Assembly (NCBI RefSeq): GCF_900157375.1
Contig: NZ_LT721901.1
Coordinates: 1,261,605-1,325,604, forward strand
Reading direction: 5' to 3'
From: Mycobacterium rhizamassiliense
GTDB lineage: Bacteria > Actinomycetota > Actinomycetes > Mycobacteriales > Mycobacteriaceae
Length of the DNA: 64,000 nt
Positions 16,640-24,850 of the stretch are shown one piece after another. Position 1 is the stretch's first letter. Every line of letters starts with the position of its first letter. The notes beneath the pieces are model-generated. The model saw only the letters and a list, made by a program, of their open reading frames with translations, did no database searches and had not been told where the DNA came from. A program made the position numbers and the translations under genes.

Positions 16640-17740
16640 TTAGGTGGTCACCAAAGTGCTTGGTGCGTAAAGGCCTTTGCCCGTCACCAGCGGCAGGTCG
16701 AGTGTCGTCCGAATGCCCGGCGGCGCGGCGATCACGTCCGGGATGGCGTTGACGACCCGTCCGGCGGCGCCCGCGATGGCCGCGTGGTTGTGGTCGCCCT
16801 TGCGGCTGGTCGGGACGATGTCGACGGCGTAGGACGGCTCGCCGGTGATCTCTACGCGGTACGAGCCGTCGCCCGCGGCGGGCTGCGGCAGGTCGGGGCG
16901 CAGGTCGGGCCGCAGCCGCGTGACGTGTTCGATGACGACGGCGGGGTGGCCCTTGACCATGCCGCGAATCTCGAACTGCAGCACCGCCACGGTGCCCTTG
17001 GCAACGTGTCCGATCGCGATGTCGAAATCCTCGGGTGCCGGCTCGCGCTGGTAAGACTCGGTGATCTCGTCGATCTCGATGCCGAGCCCGGCCGCCAGCT
17101 GACGGATCGCGGTGCCCCAGGCGATGCTGAGGATCCCTGGCTGCAGCAGCATCGGGATTTCGTCCATCGGGCGGGCGAACCCCATGTAGCTCATGACCTC
17201 TTCGCCGTCGTAGCTGGCGTAGTCGTGAATCTCCATGCAGCGGACCTGCTCGATGCGCTGGCACGTCCCGGCGAGCGCGAACGGGATCAGGTCGTTGGCG
17301 AATCCCGGGTCCACGCCACTGATGAAGATACTCGAATTGCCTTGCTTGGCAGCATCTTCCACGCGGCCGATGTACTTGTCGGGCATGACGCCCCAGGGGA
17401 ATTGCAACAGACCCGGCGACGACCCGACCACATTGACGCCGGCGGCCAGGATGCGCATGACGTCGGCCATCGCGTCGGGCAGCCGGGTGTCGCCCATGGC
17501 GCAGTAGACGACGCACTCGGGCTTGGTGGCCAGCAGGGCGTCGATGTTGTCGACGGCCTTGATGCCGGTGTCGACGGGCGCGTCCAGGCCGACGCCGCAC
17601 AACTCGCCCGCGTCCTTGCCCACCTTCTCTGGCGTGGACACGCACACGCCGGTGAGTTCGAACTGCGGGTTGGCGATCAGTTCGGCCAGAGCCAGTCCGC
17701 CGACATTTCCGGTACCGACGTGCGCGACACGGATAGCCAC
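16640..17740 (-). CDS. Dihydrodipicolinate-reductase-like oxidoreductase
   Basis: 366-residue NAD(P)-binding protein with N-terminal Rossmann motif VAHVGTGNVGG and a DHDPR-type fold, of the large mycobacterial group annotated as dihydrodipicolinate reductase-like or amine dehydrogenase-like. True DapB is about 245-270 residues, so this is not the lysine enzyme. The reaction is not established; the group often accompanies steroid or lipid catabolic genes. First gene of a pair with the SDR downstream; a dyad at 17770-17797 lies just upstream. Confidence 0.75.
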   Translation of the reverse strand: MAIRVAHVGTGNVGGLALAELIANPQFELTGVCVSTPEKVGKDAGELCGVGLDAPVDTGIKAVDNIDALLATKPECVVYCAMGDTRLPDAMADVMRILAAGVNVVGSSPGLLQFPWGVMPDKYIGRVEDAAKQGNSSIFISGVDPGFANDLIPFALAGTCQRIEQVRCMEIHDYASYDGEEVMSYMGFARPMDEIPMLLQPGILSIAWGTAIRQLAAGLGIEIDEITESYQREPAPEDFDIAIGHVAKGTVAVLQFEIRGMVKGHPAVVIEHVTRLRPDLRPDLPQPAAGDGSYRVEITGEPSYAVDIVPTSRKGDHNHAAIAGAAGRVVNAIPDVIAAPPGIRTTLDLPLVTGKGLYAPSTLVTT

Positions 17741-17769
17741 GACAGTCTCCGTCCCTTGAGCCCTCCGAC

Positions 17770-17797
17770 AACTTTTCTAGACACTAGTCCATAAGTT
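17770..17797. promoter_or_regulatory. Nested dyad upstream of DHDPR-like gene
   Basis: An inverted pair AACTT/AAGTT encloses an inner CTAG-aca-CTAG palindrome, starting 30 bp upstream of the ATG at 17740. Nested dyads of this size are typical of TetR-family operators. The nearest TetR gene starts at 19218. No binding protein can be assigned. Confidence 0.35.
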
Positions 17798-17829
17798 TTG
17801 ACGTGCCTACGGGCCGAGCTTCAAACGGA

Positions 17830-17864
17830 TTCATGCCGACCTGACTGTGTCAGATCGGCATGAA
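17830..17864. terminator. Strong stem-loop after His-rich peptide gene
   Basis: Two stacked arms: TTCATGCCGA pairs with TCGGCATGAA, and inside them CTGAC pairs with GTCAG around a TGT loop, with one mismatch between the segments. It lies 30 bp beyond the stop of the leftward peptide gene. There is no clean T-tract, so it may act as a terminator or an RNA-stabilising hairpin. Confidence 0.6.
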
Positions 17865-17894
17865 CCGCGGTGCGGGAGCGCTGCGCCTTCGGAC

Positions 17895-18128
17895 TTACAA
17901 GATGTTCACCGAGTGGTGCAGGTCGTGGCGGTGGTGCGGGTCGTGGTGCCAGATCGACGCGAGGTTGACGTGCGCCGAATCCGCCGGGGCGACCGCGGGC
18001 GTCGGCGCGGGAGAAGTCGTCTCGGCGTTGGCGACGGCGGTGGCCGCGAACAGCATGGTGCCGCCCAGTACGCCGGCACCCACCGCGCCGACGACAGCGG
18101 TGCGGACCGAAGGCAGTGAAATCGACAT
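17895..18128 (-). CDS. Small exported His-rich protein
   Basis: 77-residue predicted exported protein. The N-terminus has an Arg and a long hydrophobic stretch (about residues 9-32) ending in VANA, a plausible signal-peptidase site, so the mature part is only about 43 residues. It is Pro/Ala-rich and ends in a His cluster, WHHDPHHRHDLHH, seven His in 13 residues, which suggests Zn, Ni, Cu or heme binding. The ATG at 18128 is chosen because AAAAAGGAG lies 9 bp upstream; the longer frame to 18152 merely encodes that site. Family not recognised. A strong hairpin follows. Confidence 0.7.
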   Translation of the reverse strand: MSISLPSVRTAVVGAVGAGVLGGTMLFAATAVANAETTSPAPTPAVAPADSAHVNLASIWHHDPHHRHDLHHSVNIL

Positions 18129-18152
18129 AATCGGTTGCTCCTTTTTCATCAA

Positions 18153-18381
18153 ATGTTTTCAACTGACAAATTCGACGCTAGCGACGGATTCTGCGCAATG
18201 CACTGGATAAAGGCTGGACATTCCCTGGGACTGCGAAACCCGCGCGACTCCCTCTACGAAGAAGACAACCGCAACATATATGCAGCTCAGAGGCCGTCAA
18301 CGATGCGTATCTACTGACATGCACATTCACGTAAGTGCACAATTCAGTGTCCGCATATTTACGTATCTACCATTCTCATGA
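18153..18381. other. AT-rich non-coding tract
   Basis: About 230 bases with clearly lower GC than the surroundings (for example CATATATGCAGC and CATATTTACGTATC) and no convincing gene on either strand. It contains the promoter region of the leftward His-rich peptide gene. The composition differs from every other intergenic space in the window and may mark a former insertion. Confidence 0.5.
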
Positions 18382-18579
18382 TTATTCACGCGGCGTCGAA
18401 TCGGCGCAATTAATGCCTTTAGCAACCTCATTTATCAACCGCTCAGCCGCGTAATGCACAGGGTTAGCGGACATTCGCCGCGATGAGCTATCGGAGGACG
18501 CTTCCCCGGTGCCGACGAGATTGCCGTCAGGGCCGTCCCAGACGGGATTCCACGACCATGGCCGGAAATCTCGCCACAA
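18382..18579 (-). CDS. Doubtful small ORF after TetR gene
   Basis: A 65-codon frame beginning with GTG 3 bp after the TetR stop on the same strand. The product is polar, with no recognised domain (starts WRDFRPWSWNPVWDGPDG; later AERLINEVAKGINC). It lies partly in the AT-rich tract. It could be a small co-transcribed gene, a remnant of a larger gene or chance; no evidence decides. Confidence 0.25.
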   Translation of the reverse strand: MWRDFRPWSWNPVWDGPDGNLVGTGEASSDSSSRRMSANPVHYAAERLINEVAKGINCADSTPRE

Positions 18580-18582
18580 AAC

Positions 18583-19218
18583 CTACGGTCCGAGCGGAGA
18601 GGTGGTGCGGACCGCCTCGTCGCGGATCAGCCCGCGCAGCAGGGCGGTGCTGAACTCTGCGGCGATCTCCTTGGCCGACCGTCGGCCGCTCGGCCGCAAC
18701 CAGCGGTAGCTGCCCAGCGTCATGCCGATATACCCCAGCGCCAGCACATGCGAGTCGCACTCGTAGAACTCACCGTTGGCGATCCCGCGGTCGATCAGGC
18801 CGTGCACGTGGTGATAGACCTGCGCTTCCTTCTCCCGGACCTCGGCGACCTGCTCGCTGGTGAACCACTCGGTGATATACGGCTGCTCCTGGAAGTACAC
18901 GGCGGCCCGCTCGGGATCGGTGGCGATGCCCATCAGCAGCCGGACGGTGTACTGGTAGAGCGCCTCGCGCGCCGTCCATGACGGGTCGTCGTGCACGGCG
19001 GCCAGCGTGCCCTCGGCGGCCTGCCGGTAGATGTCGAACAAGATCAGCGACTTGCTCGCGTAGTAGTGGTAGACGGTGGCCTTGTTCAGGCCGATCACGT
19101 CGGCGACGTCGTCCATCCGGGTGCCGTGGTAGCCGCGCGCGGCGAACAGTTTGGTGGCGACAGCCAGCAACTCCTCGCGGCGCGTCAACCCGTTGGGGGT
19201 GATGCTGTCGGATGACAT
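18583..19218 (-). CDS. TetR-family regulator
   Basis: 211-residue TetR protein. N-terminal DNA-binding domain: RREELLAVATKLFAARGYHGTRMDDVADVIGLNKATVYHYYASKSLILFDIY, about residues 13-65; the C-terminal domain is helical and contains REKEAQVYHHVHGLIDRGIANGEF, the pattern of mycobacterial lipid-metabolism TetRs. A CCAAC-N6-GTTGG dyad about 70 bp upstream may be its own operator. Neighbours suggest control of the leftward oxidoreductase pair or of the CYP125-like gene, but nothing proves it. Confidence 0.88.
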   Translation of the reverse strand: MSSDSITPNGLTRREELLAVATKLFAARGYHGTRMDDVADVIGLNKATVYHYYASKSLILFDIYRQAAEGTLAAVHDDPSWTAREALYQYTVRLLMGIATDPERAAVYFQEQPYITEWFTSEQVAEVREKEAQVYHHVHGLIDRGIANGEFYECDSHVLALGYIGMTLGSYRWLRPSGRRSAKEIAAEFSTALLRGLIRDEAVRTTSPLGP

Positions 19219-19286
19219 CTCTACTCGCTATCGTCGCTGCCCGCGGGTCCGGATACGGTCCGGTGCTGCCCGGATAAGGCAAAGTA

Positions 19287-19302
19287 CCAACTAACTGGTT
19301 GG
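19287..19302. promoter_or_regulatory. Candidate TetR operator
   Basis: Palindrome CCAAC-N6-GTTGG located 69-84 bp upstream of the TetR start at 19218. Perfect five-base arms and position fit autoregulation. The rightward small ORF at 19392 lies 90 bp on the other side. Confidence 0.4.
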
Positions 19303-19391
19303 ACAGTTTAAGACCATCGCCGCCTGTCGCACCGGTACGGATGGGACTAGACTCGATATTCGACCTTCGCGAGGGGACGACAAGGGGATAG

Positions 19392-19526
19392 GTGGCGCTG
19401 ATGGACCCGAATCCGGACTACGACGGCAGTGACGAGATCGAGTTCTTCATGCGGTACCTGACCTGGGGCCTGCGCGGGGTCGAGGACGGCCACGGTTACC
19501 CGCCGCCGGCCTACCCGCCCGTCTAA
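19392..19526 (+). CDS. Putative 44-residue small protein
   Basis: A short frame starting GTG at 19392 (ATG at 19401 in frame) and ending TAA at 19524-19526. AAGGGGA lies 4-10 bp before the start, a credible ribosome site. The product is acidic then aromatic: MDPNPDYDGSDEIEFFMRYL, TWGLRGVEDGHGY and a Pro/Tyr-rich tail. No membrane segment. It fills the space between the TetR gene and the convergent P450 exactly, with 12 bp to the P450 stop. Codon choice is strongly GC3-biased like the genes around it. Confidence 0.5.
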   Translation: MALMDPNPDYDGSDEIEFFMRYLTWGLRGVEDGHGYPPPAYPPV

Positions 19527-19538
19527 CGGGCCATCCGC

Positions 19539-20771
19539 CTATCCAGCGCGGTAGGCGACGTCGAGGCGCTTCACTCCGTTGATCCAGCCCGAGCGGAGTC
19601 GCTGCGGTTCAGCGAGCTTGGTGATGTCGGGCAGCTGCTCGGCCAGTTCGTCGAAGATCAACTTGATTTCCATCCGGGCCAAATTGGCGCCGATGCAGTA
19701 GTGCACCCCGTTGCCGCCAAAGCTCAAGTGCGGGTTGGGGTTTCGCAGAATATTGAATTCGAACGGGTTCTCGAAGACGTCCTCGTCGAAGTTCGCCGAG
19801 CTGTAGAACAGCCCCACCCGCTGTCCCTCCCGGACGGTGACACCGCCTAGTTCGACGTCGGTCAGGGCGGTGCGCTGGAAGCAATGCACGGGGCTGGCCC
19901 AGCGGATGATCTCGTCGACCGCGGTGGCCGGTCGTTCGCGCTTGAACAGCTCCCACTGCTCGGGGTTGTCCAGGAATGCGTTCATCCCGTGCGTCATCGC
20001 GTTGCGCGTGGTCTCGTTGCCGGCCACGGCCAGCAGGATGACGAAGAACGCGAATTCGACGTCACCCAGCGCGTCCCCGTCGATGTCGGCATGGATCAGC
20101 CGCGTGACGATGTCGTCGGCCGGGCAGCGGCGCCGCTCGTCGGCCATGTTGTAGGCGTAGGCCATCAGCTCGGCGTTGGCGGTCGTGGGATCGCTGTCGA
20201 AGTCGGGATCGTCGGTGTTCATGATCGCGTTGGTCCAGTCGAACAGCTGCGCGCGATCGGCCTCCGGGACGCCGATCAGGTCGGCGATCGCCAGCAGGGG
20301 CAGGTTCATCGCGATGTCGCCGACGAAGTCGCCGTCTCCCTTGAGCGCGGCGGTGCGCACGATCTCCTTCGCCGCCCGGGCCAGCTTCTCTTCGAGCTGG
20401 GTGATCGCGCGCGGGGTGAACAGCCGCGACACCAGCTTGCGCAGCCGGGTGTGTTCGGGTGCGTCGTGGTTGATCAACAGGGCCTTCGTCAGCTCCAGCT
20501 GCTCGGCGGTGACCCCTTCGGGAAGGCGCATGACCGCGCCCTTGCGGTTGGTCGACCACAGGTCGCCGTCCCGGGAGACGGCCTTGACGTCGTCGTGGCG
20601 GCTCACCACCCAGTAGCCGCCGTCGTCGAAGATCGACTCGGGCTGCGCGTTCCACCAGAGCGGCGCCGTGCGGCGCAGCTCGGCGAATTGGGTGACCGGA
20701 AGACCGGCCAGCAATACGTCGGGGTCGGTGAAATCGAAATTCTCGCCGAACGGACACGTCGTCGTGTTCAT
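19539..20771 (-). CDS. Cytochrome P450, CYP125-like
   Basis: 410-residue P450 that closely resembles the CYP125 cholesterol/cholestenone 26-hydroxylase family: FDFTDPDVLLAGLPV, FAELRRTAPLWWNAQPES, NHDAPEHTRLRKLVSRLFTP, the I-helix LLAVAGNETTRNAMTHGM, EIIRWASPVHCFQRTA, SANFDEDVFENPFEFN, the heme loop FGGNGVHYCIGANLARM and RLRSGWINGVK. By gene context it is not the KstR-controlled CYP125A1, and no KstR box (TNNAACNNGTTNNA) is seen upstream, so it is best read as a paralogue. It probably hydroxylates a sterol or branched-chain lipid. Divergent from a TetR gene. Confidence 0.85.
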   Translation of the reverse strand: MNTTTCPFGENFDFTDPDVLLAGLPVTQFAELRRTAPLWWNAQPESIFDDGGYWVVSRHDDVKAVSRDGDLWSTNRKGAVMRLPEGVTAEQLELTKALLINHDAPEHTRLRKLVSRLFTPRAITQLEEKLARAAKEIVRTAALKGDGDFVGDIAMNLPLLAIADLIGVPEADRAQLFDWTNAIMNTDDPDFDSDPTTANAELMAYAYNMADERRRCPADDIVTRLIHADIDGDALGDVEFAFFVILLAVAGNETTRNAMTHGMNAFLDNPEQWELFKRERPATAVDEIIRWASPVHCFQRTALTDVELGGVTVREGQRVGLFYSSANFDEDVFENPFEFNILRNPNPHLSFGGNGVHYCIGANLARMEIKLIFDELAEQLPDITKLAEPQRLRSGWINGVKRLDVAYRAG

Positions 20772-20889
20772 GTGGTCTCCTTCACACCTTGCATCGATCA
20801 TACAGATGATTTCAAGGCGTATGACCGGCGTCGGAGGCGCACGCGTCGGCTATCGTCGCCGTGTGCGGACCCGCGGATGGGGTGGCAGC

Positions 20890-21468
20890 GTGCCTGCCAG
20901 CGATGAGGAGGCGGCGGCCCGCATCCTGTCGGCCACCCGCAAGACCATCGACGAGCGCGGCGACCAGATCACGCTGGCCGACGTCGCACGCACGCTGAGC
21001 GTGACGCGCCAGACGATCTACCACTACTTCGCCTCGACCGACGAACTGCTGCAGGCAACCGCCCTGGACGCGACCGCCGACTTCATGGACCACCTGGCGA
21101 CGGCGCTGCACGGCATGACCGACCCGGCGGCGGCGCTGATCGAGGGCATCTGCCTGACGCTGGAGCGCCTGCCCAAAGACCCCTACATCGGCCTCTTGTT
21201 GCGGACGTCGCGCAGCGCGGCCGTCGCCGAACAGGTCACCGTCACCAACGACACCGCCCGCGTGCTGGGCCGCTCGATCTTGGACCGCCTCGCCGTCGAC
21301 TGGTCGCCGTTCACCCCCGCCGCGATCGAGGACATCGTGCAGATCGTGCTGCGCACCCTGCAGTCGTTCATCCTGTCGCCGCCGACCGGTGGCGCGACCG
21401 AACTACGCCGGCTGGTCGGCGTGTGGATCGGTCCCGTCGTCGCGGCGCTGCCGCGCAATGCGGGTTAG
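20890..21468 (+). CDS. TetR-family regulator, Rv0158-like position
   Basis: 192-residue TetR protein: ARILSATRKTIDERGDQITLADVARTLSVTRQTIYHYFASTDELLQATALDA forms the DNA-binding domain, followed by a helical ligand domain. It occupies the position of Rv0158 next to pntB. GTG at 20890 is the preferred start with a G-rich segment upstream; GTG 20863 is an alternative. It is divergent from the CYP125-like gene across about 118 bp and convergent with pntB, overlapping its stop by 4 bp. It may control the P450. Confidence 0.85.
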   Translation: MPASDEEAAARILSATRKTIDERGDQITLADVARTLSVTRQTIYHYFASTDELLQATALDATADFMDHLATALHGMTDPAAALIEGICLTLERLPKDPYIGLLLRTSRSAAVAEQVTVTNDTARVLGRSILDRLAVDWSPFTPAAIEDIVQIVLRTLQSFILSPPTGGATELRRLVGVWIGPVVAALPRNAG

Positions 21469-22889
21469 AGGGCCTTGAGCTCCTCGGCGACCGCGGTCAC
21501 CGACTTCTTCGCATCGCCGAACAGCATGCTGGTGCCCTCGCCGTAGAACAGCGGGTTGTCGATCCCGGCGAAGCCGGAGTTCATCGACCGCTTCAACACG
21601 ATCACCGACTTGGCCTTGTCCACGTTGAGGATCGGCATGCCGTAGATCGGGCTGGACGCGTCGTTGCGGGCCGCCGGATTGGTGACGTCGTTGGCCCCGA
21701 TGACGATCGCGACGTCAGTGCGCGCGAACTCGTCGTTGATGTCGTCCATGTCCTTCATGGCGTCGTAGTCGACCTCGGCCTCGGCCAGCAACACGTTCAT
21801 GTGCCCGGGCATCCGGCCGGCGACCGGGTGGATCGCGTACTTGACCTCCACGCCCTTTGCCTCCAACAGCGCGGCCATGTCCTTGACAGCGTGCTGGGCC
21901 TGCGCGACGGCCAGGCCGTAACCCGGCACCACGATCACCTGGTTGGCGTAGGCCATCTGGATCGCAGCGTCGGCCGCCGAGGTGGCCTTGACGGTCTTGT
22001 CGCCGCCGTCGCCGCCGGCCGGCGCGACCCCGCCGCCGCCGAAACCACCGGCCACGATCGCCGGGATCGAGCGGTTCATCGCCTTGGCCATCAGGTTGGT
22101 CAGGATCGAACCCGAGGCACCGACGATCATGCCTGCGACGATCATCGCGGTGTTGTTCAGCGCGAGACCCGCTGCGGCGGCTGACAATCCGGTCATCGCG
22201 TTCAGCAGCGAGATGACCACCGGCATGTCGGCGCCACCGATGGGCAGCACCACCATCAGACCCAGCACGCCCGCGGCGGCCAGCAGCCCGATCATGTACC
22301 ACAGCGACGCTCCGCCGGTGCCCGGATGGGAGTGCACGCCGACGACGACCGCGGCCGCGACCGCGGCGATCAGCAGCAGCAGGTTGATCGGCTGCTGCAG
22401 TTTGCCGAACCCGATCGGCGAGCTGGAGATGATCTCCTGCAGCTTGCCGAACGCGATGATCGATCCCCAGAACGAGATCGAGCCGATGATCGCGGCGAAC
22501 AACGACGCCACCACGATGTGCACCGTCGGCGATTCGCCGTGCTGGAAGGCCGAAAAGCCGTTGGTCTCAATGAATTCCGCGAGCGCGATCAGCGCGACCG
22601 TGCCGCCGCCGACGCCGTTGAAGAACGCCACCAGCTGCGGCATGGCGGTCATCTTGGTCATCCGTGCCGGCGGAACGCCGAGCAGGATGCCGACGACCAG
22701 GCCGGCGATGATCAGCACCCACGACTCGGTGTGCCGGATCTTGATGAACGTCGCCGCCACCGCCAGGGCCATACCGACGGCGGCGATCAGGTTGCCCCGC
22801 ACCGCGGTCTTGGGCCCGGTCAGGCCCATCAGGCCATAGATGAAGAGCGCAAACGAGATGATGTAGAGGACGGTGACCAGGTAGTTCAT
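21465..22889 (-). CDS. pntB: NAD(P) transhydrogenase subunit beta
   Basis: 474-residue beta subunit of proton-translocating transhydrogenase, normal length. The N-terminal two thirds carry about nine membrane helices (YLVTVLYIISFALFIYGLMGL, then MALAVAATFIKI and LLLIAAVAAAVVVGV); the C-terminal domain III binds NADP(H): VIVVPGYGLAVAQAQHAVKDM, HPVAGRMPGHMNVLLAEA, DVAIVIGANDVTNPAA and VLKRSMNSGFAGIDNPLFY. It drives hydride transfer from NADH to NADP+ using the proton gradient. ATG overlaps the pntAb stop (ATGA). Confidence 0.96.
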   Translation of the reverse strand: MNYLVTVLYIISFALFIYGLMGLTGPKTAVRGNLIAAVGMALAVAATFIKIRHTESWVLIIAGLVVGILLGVPPARMTKMTAMPQLVAFFNGVGGGTVALIALAEFIETNGFSAFQHGESPTVHIVVASLFAAIIGSISFWGSIIAFGKLQEIISSSPIGFGKLQQPINLLLLIAAVAAAVVVGVHSHPGTGGASLWYMIGLLAAAGVLGLMVVLPIGGADMPVVISLLNAMTGLSAAAAGLALNNTAMIVAGMIVGASGSILTNLMAKAMNRSIPAIVAGGFGGGGVAPAGGDGGDKTVKATSAADAAIQMAYANQVIVVPGYGLAVAQAQHAVKDMAALLEAKGVEVKYAIHPVAGRMPGHMNVLLAEAEVDYDAMKDMDDINDEFARTDVAIVIGANDVTNPAARNDASSPIYGMPILNVDKAKSVIVLKRSMNSGFAGIDNPLFYGEGTSMLFGDAKKSVTAVAEELKAL

Positions 22890-23209
22890 TTGGCGGCCGG
22901 CTCCTCGGTCTTGACGGGCTTCTTCTTGCCCTTGAACATGCCCAGCATCCGGTCGGTGACGATGAAGCCGCCGATGACGTTCAGCGTTCCGAACACCACA
23001 GCGACGAACAGGATGATCTGCACCGCCAGCGACGGGTGCTCCACCTCGCCGAACACCACCAGCGCGCCGAGCACCACGATGCCGTGGATGGCGTTGGTGC
23101 CCGACATCAGCGGCGTGTGCAGCGTGTTGGGCACCTTGGAGATCACCGCGAACCCGACGAACCCGGACAGCACCAGGATCGCGAGGTTGGCCAATAGTTC
23201 GTCGTACAT
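22886..23209 (-). CDS. pntAb: NAD(P) transhydrogenase subunit alpha, membrane part
   Basis: 107-residue membrane part of the split alpha subunit. Three to four hydrophobic helices (LLANLAILVLSGFVGFAVISK, GIVVLGALVVFG, IILFVAVVFGTLNVIGGFIV) precede a basic cytoplasmic tail (KGKKKPVK). Together with pntAa it makes the alpha polypeptide that is a single chain in E. coli. It begins directly at the end of pntAa and overlaps pntB by 4 bp. Confidence 0.93.
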   Translation of the reverse strand: MYDELLANLAILVLSGFVGFAVISKVPNTLHTPLMSGTNAIHGIVVLGALVVFGEVEHPSLAVQIILFVAVVFGTLNVIGGFIVTDRMLGMFKGKKKPVKTEEPAAK

Positions 23210-24298
23210 CTAGGAGACCTCCCGGGTAACGCATGAGTCCGCGATGACCTCGTCGTCAAAGTCCGGCGCCAATGCGCCGTCTTTGATCAGCAGGTCGAGA
23301 AGCGCGGTGATGTTCTTGCTGTACAGCTCGCTGGCGTGCTCGGGCATGGTCGCCGGCAGGTTCAGCGGCGAGGCGATCGTGACGTCGTGCTTGACGACCG
23401 TCTGCCCCGGCTCGGTGAGCTCGCAGTTGCCGCCGGTCTCCCCGGCCAGGTCGACCACGACGCTGCCGGGCTTCATCGCCTCGACCGCGGCGGCGGTCAC
23501 CAGGCGCGGCGCGGGCCGGCCCGGCACCAACGCCGTGGTGATCACGATGTCGAATCCGCTGATCGCCTTTTCCAATGCCTGCTGCTGCTGCGCCCGCTCC
23601 TCGTCGGTGAGCTCGCGGGCGTAGCCGCCCTCGCCGGCGGCGTCGATGCCGACGTCCAGCCACTGCGCGCCGACCGACCGCACCTGGTCGGCGACCTCGG
23701 GACGGACGTCGTATCCGGTGGTGCGCGCGCCCAGCCGCTTGGCCGTCGCGAGCGCCTGCAGCCCCGCCACACCCACGCCGAGCACCAGCACCGTCGCCGG
23801 CTTCACCGTTCCGGCCGCCGTCGTCAGCATCGGGAAGAACCGCGTCGACTCCGACGCCGCCAGCAGCACGGCCTTGTAGCCCGAGACGTTGCCCTGCGAC
23901 GACAGCGCGTCCATGGCCTGGGCCCGCGAGATGCGCGGGATGGCCTCGAGCGCGAACGCCTGCACACCGGCGGACTTCAGCGCACCGATCGAGTTCTCGG
24001 CATTGCGGGGCGCCAGGAAGCCGATCAGGGTCTGGCCGCTGCGCAGCTTGCCCACCTCGTCGGCGGTCGGCGGCGCGACCTTGACAACGACGTCGGCGGC
24101 CCACGCGTCGCCGATGGTGGCGCCGGCCTGGGTGTAGAGCTCGTCGGGAAGCAGCGCCCGCGCGCCCGCGCCAGCCTCGACCACCACCGCCACGCCGCTG
24201 CTCGCCAGCGCTGCGACGGCCTTGGGTACCAGCGCGACGCGCCGCTCATCGGCCCCGGACTCGGCAACCACACCGATCGTCGTCTGCGCATCTGTCAT
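23210..24298 (-). CDS. pntAa: NAD(P) transhydrogenase subunit alpha, NAD-binding part
   Basis: 362-residue soluble domain I of transhydrogenase, homologous to alanine dehydrogenase. N-terminal IGVVAESGADERRVALVPKAVAAL, the NAD-binding VLVLGVGVAGLQALATAKRLGA with the glycine-rich loop, and the C-terminal VVVDLAGETGGNCELTEPGQTV. It binds NAD(H) and works with PntAb and PntB. First gene of the three-gene operon, as in M. tuberculosis Rv0155-Rv0157. Confidence 0.95.
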   Translation of the reverse strand: MTDAQTTIGVVAESGADERRVALVPKAVAALASSGVAVVVEAGAGARALLPDELYTQAGATIGDAWAADVVVKVAPPTADEVGKLRSGQTLIGFLAPRNAENSIGALKSAGVQAFALEAIPRISRAQAMDALSSQGNVSGYKAVLLAASESTRFFPMLTTAAGTVKPATVLVLGVGVAGLQALATAKRLGARTTGYDVRPEVADQVRSVGAQWLDVGIDAAGEGGYARELTDEERAQQQQALEKAISGFDIVITTALVPGRPAPRLVTAAAVEAMKPGSVVVDLAGETGGNCELTEPGQTVVKHDVTIASPLNLPATMPEHASELYSKNITALLDLLIKDGALAPDFDDEVIADSCVTREVS

Positions 24299-24371
24299 GG
24301 CGCGTACATCTACTTTCCTTAGCTCAGCTGCTTTGTTGCGAACGTCGTTGAGTTGAACACCCTAGCGGCAG

Positions 24372-24839
24372 CTACCACAGCGGAATGTCTTGGCCGTGCT
24401 CCGCCGCCGGCCGGGGCCCGAAGTGGCGCCGCTCCGATTCGTCGATGAGCACATCGTTGATACTGGCCTCGCGGCGCGCCATTAAACCCGAAGGCGAGAA
24501 TTCCCACAGTTCGTTGCCGTAGCTGCGATACCACTGCCCGCTGTCGTCGTGGCACTCGTACTGGAACCGCACCGCGATCCGGTTGTCGTGGAAGTCCCAC
24601 AGGCACTTGCGCAGCGAATAGTCCAGTTCGCGCTGCCACTTGCGGGTCAGGAACGCGACGATCTGGTCCCGGCCGACGACGTGTTCGCCACGGTTGCGCC
24701 ACTGCGAGTCCGGTGTGTACGCCAGGCTGACCTTCTCCGGATCGCGGGTGTTCCAGGCGTCCTCGGCGGCCTGCACCTTCTGTACTGCTGTGTCGAGAGT
24801 GAACGGAGGGAACGGGGGACGGGATTCGGCGTCGCTCAT
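24372..24839 (-). CDS. DUF1348 / NTF2-like protein
   Basis: 155-residue DUF1348 protein, an NTF2-like fold family with no known reaction. Typical segments are [86 protein letters not shown] and [10 protein letters not shown]. Located between pntAa and fadE2, a position with no gene in the M. tuberculosis order as I recall it. A long perfect inverted repeat separates it from divergent fadE2. Confidence 0.85.
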   Translation of the reverse strand: MSDAESRPPFPPFTLDTAVQKVQAAEDAWNTRDPEKVSLAYTPDSQWRNRGEHVVGRDQIVAFLTRKWQRELDYSLRKCLWDFHDNRIAVRFQYECHDDSGQWYRSYGNELWEFSPSGLMARREASINDVLIDESERRHFGPRPAAEHGQDIPLW

Positions 24840-24850
24840 GGTCCATATCT

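Noticed and set aside
16660..16677. GCGTAAAGG sequence resembling the right arm of the 27-bp cluster motif
   Set aside because: It lies inside the coding end of the DHDPR-like gene and lacks the TGACACTT arm.
21423..24322. Long rightward open frames opposite the pnt operon
   Set aside because: They are Arg/Gly/Asp-rich antisense shadows typical of GC-rich coding DNA, with no domain.
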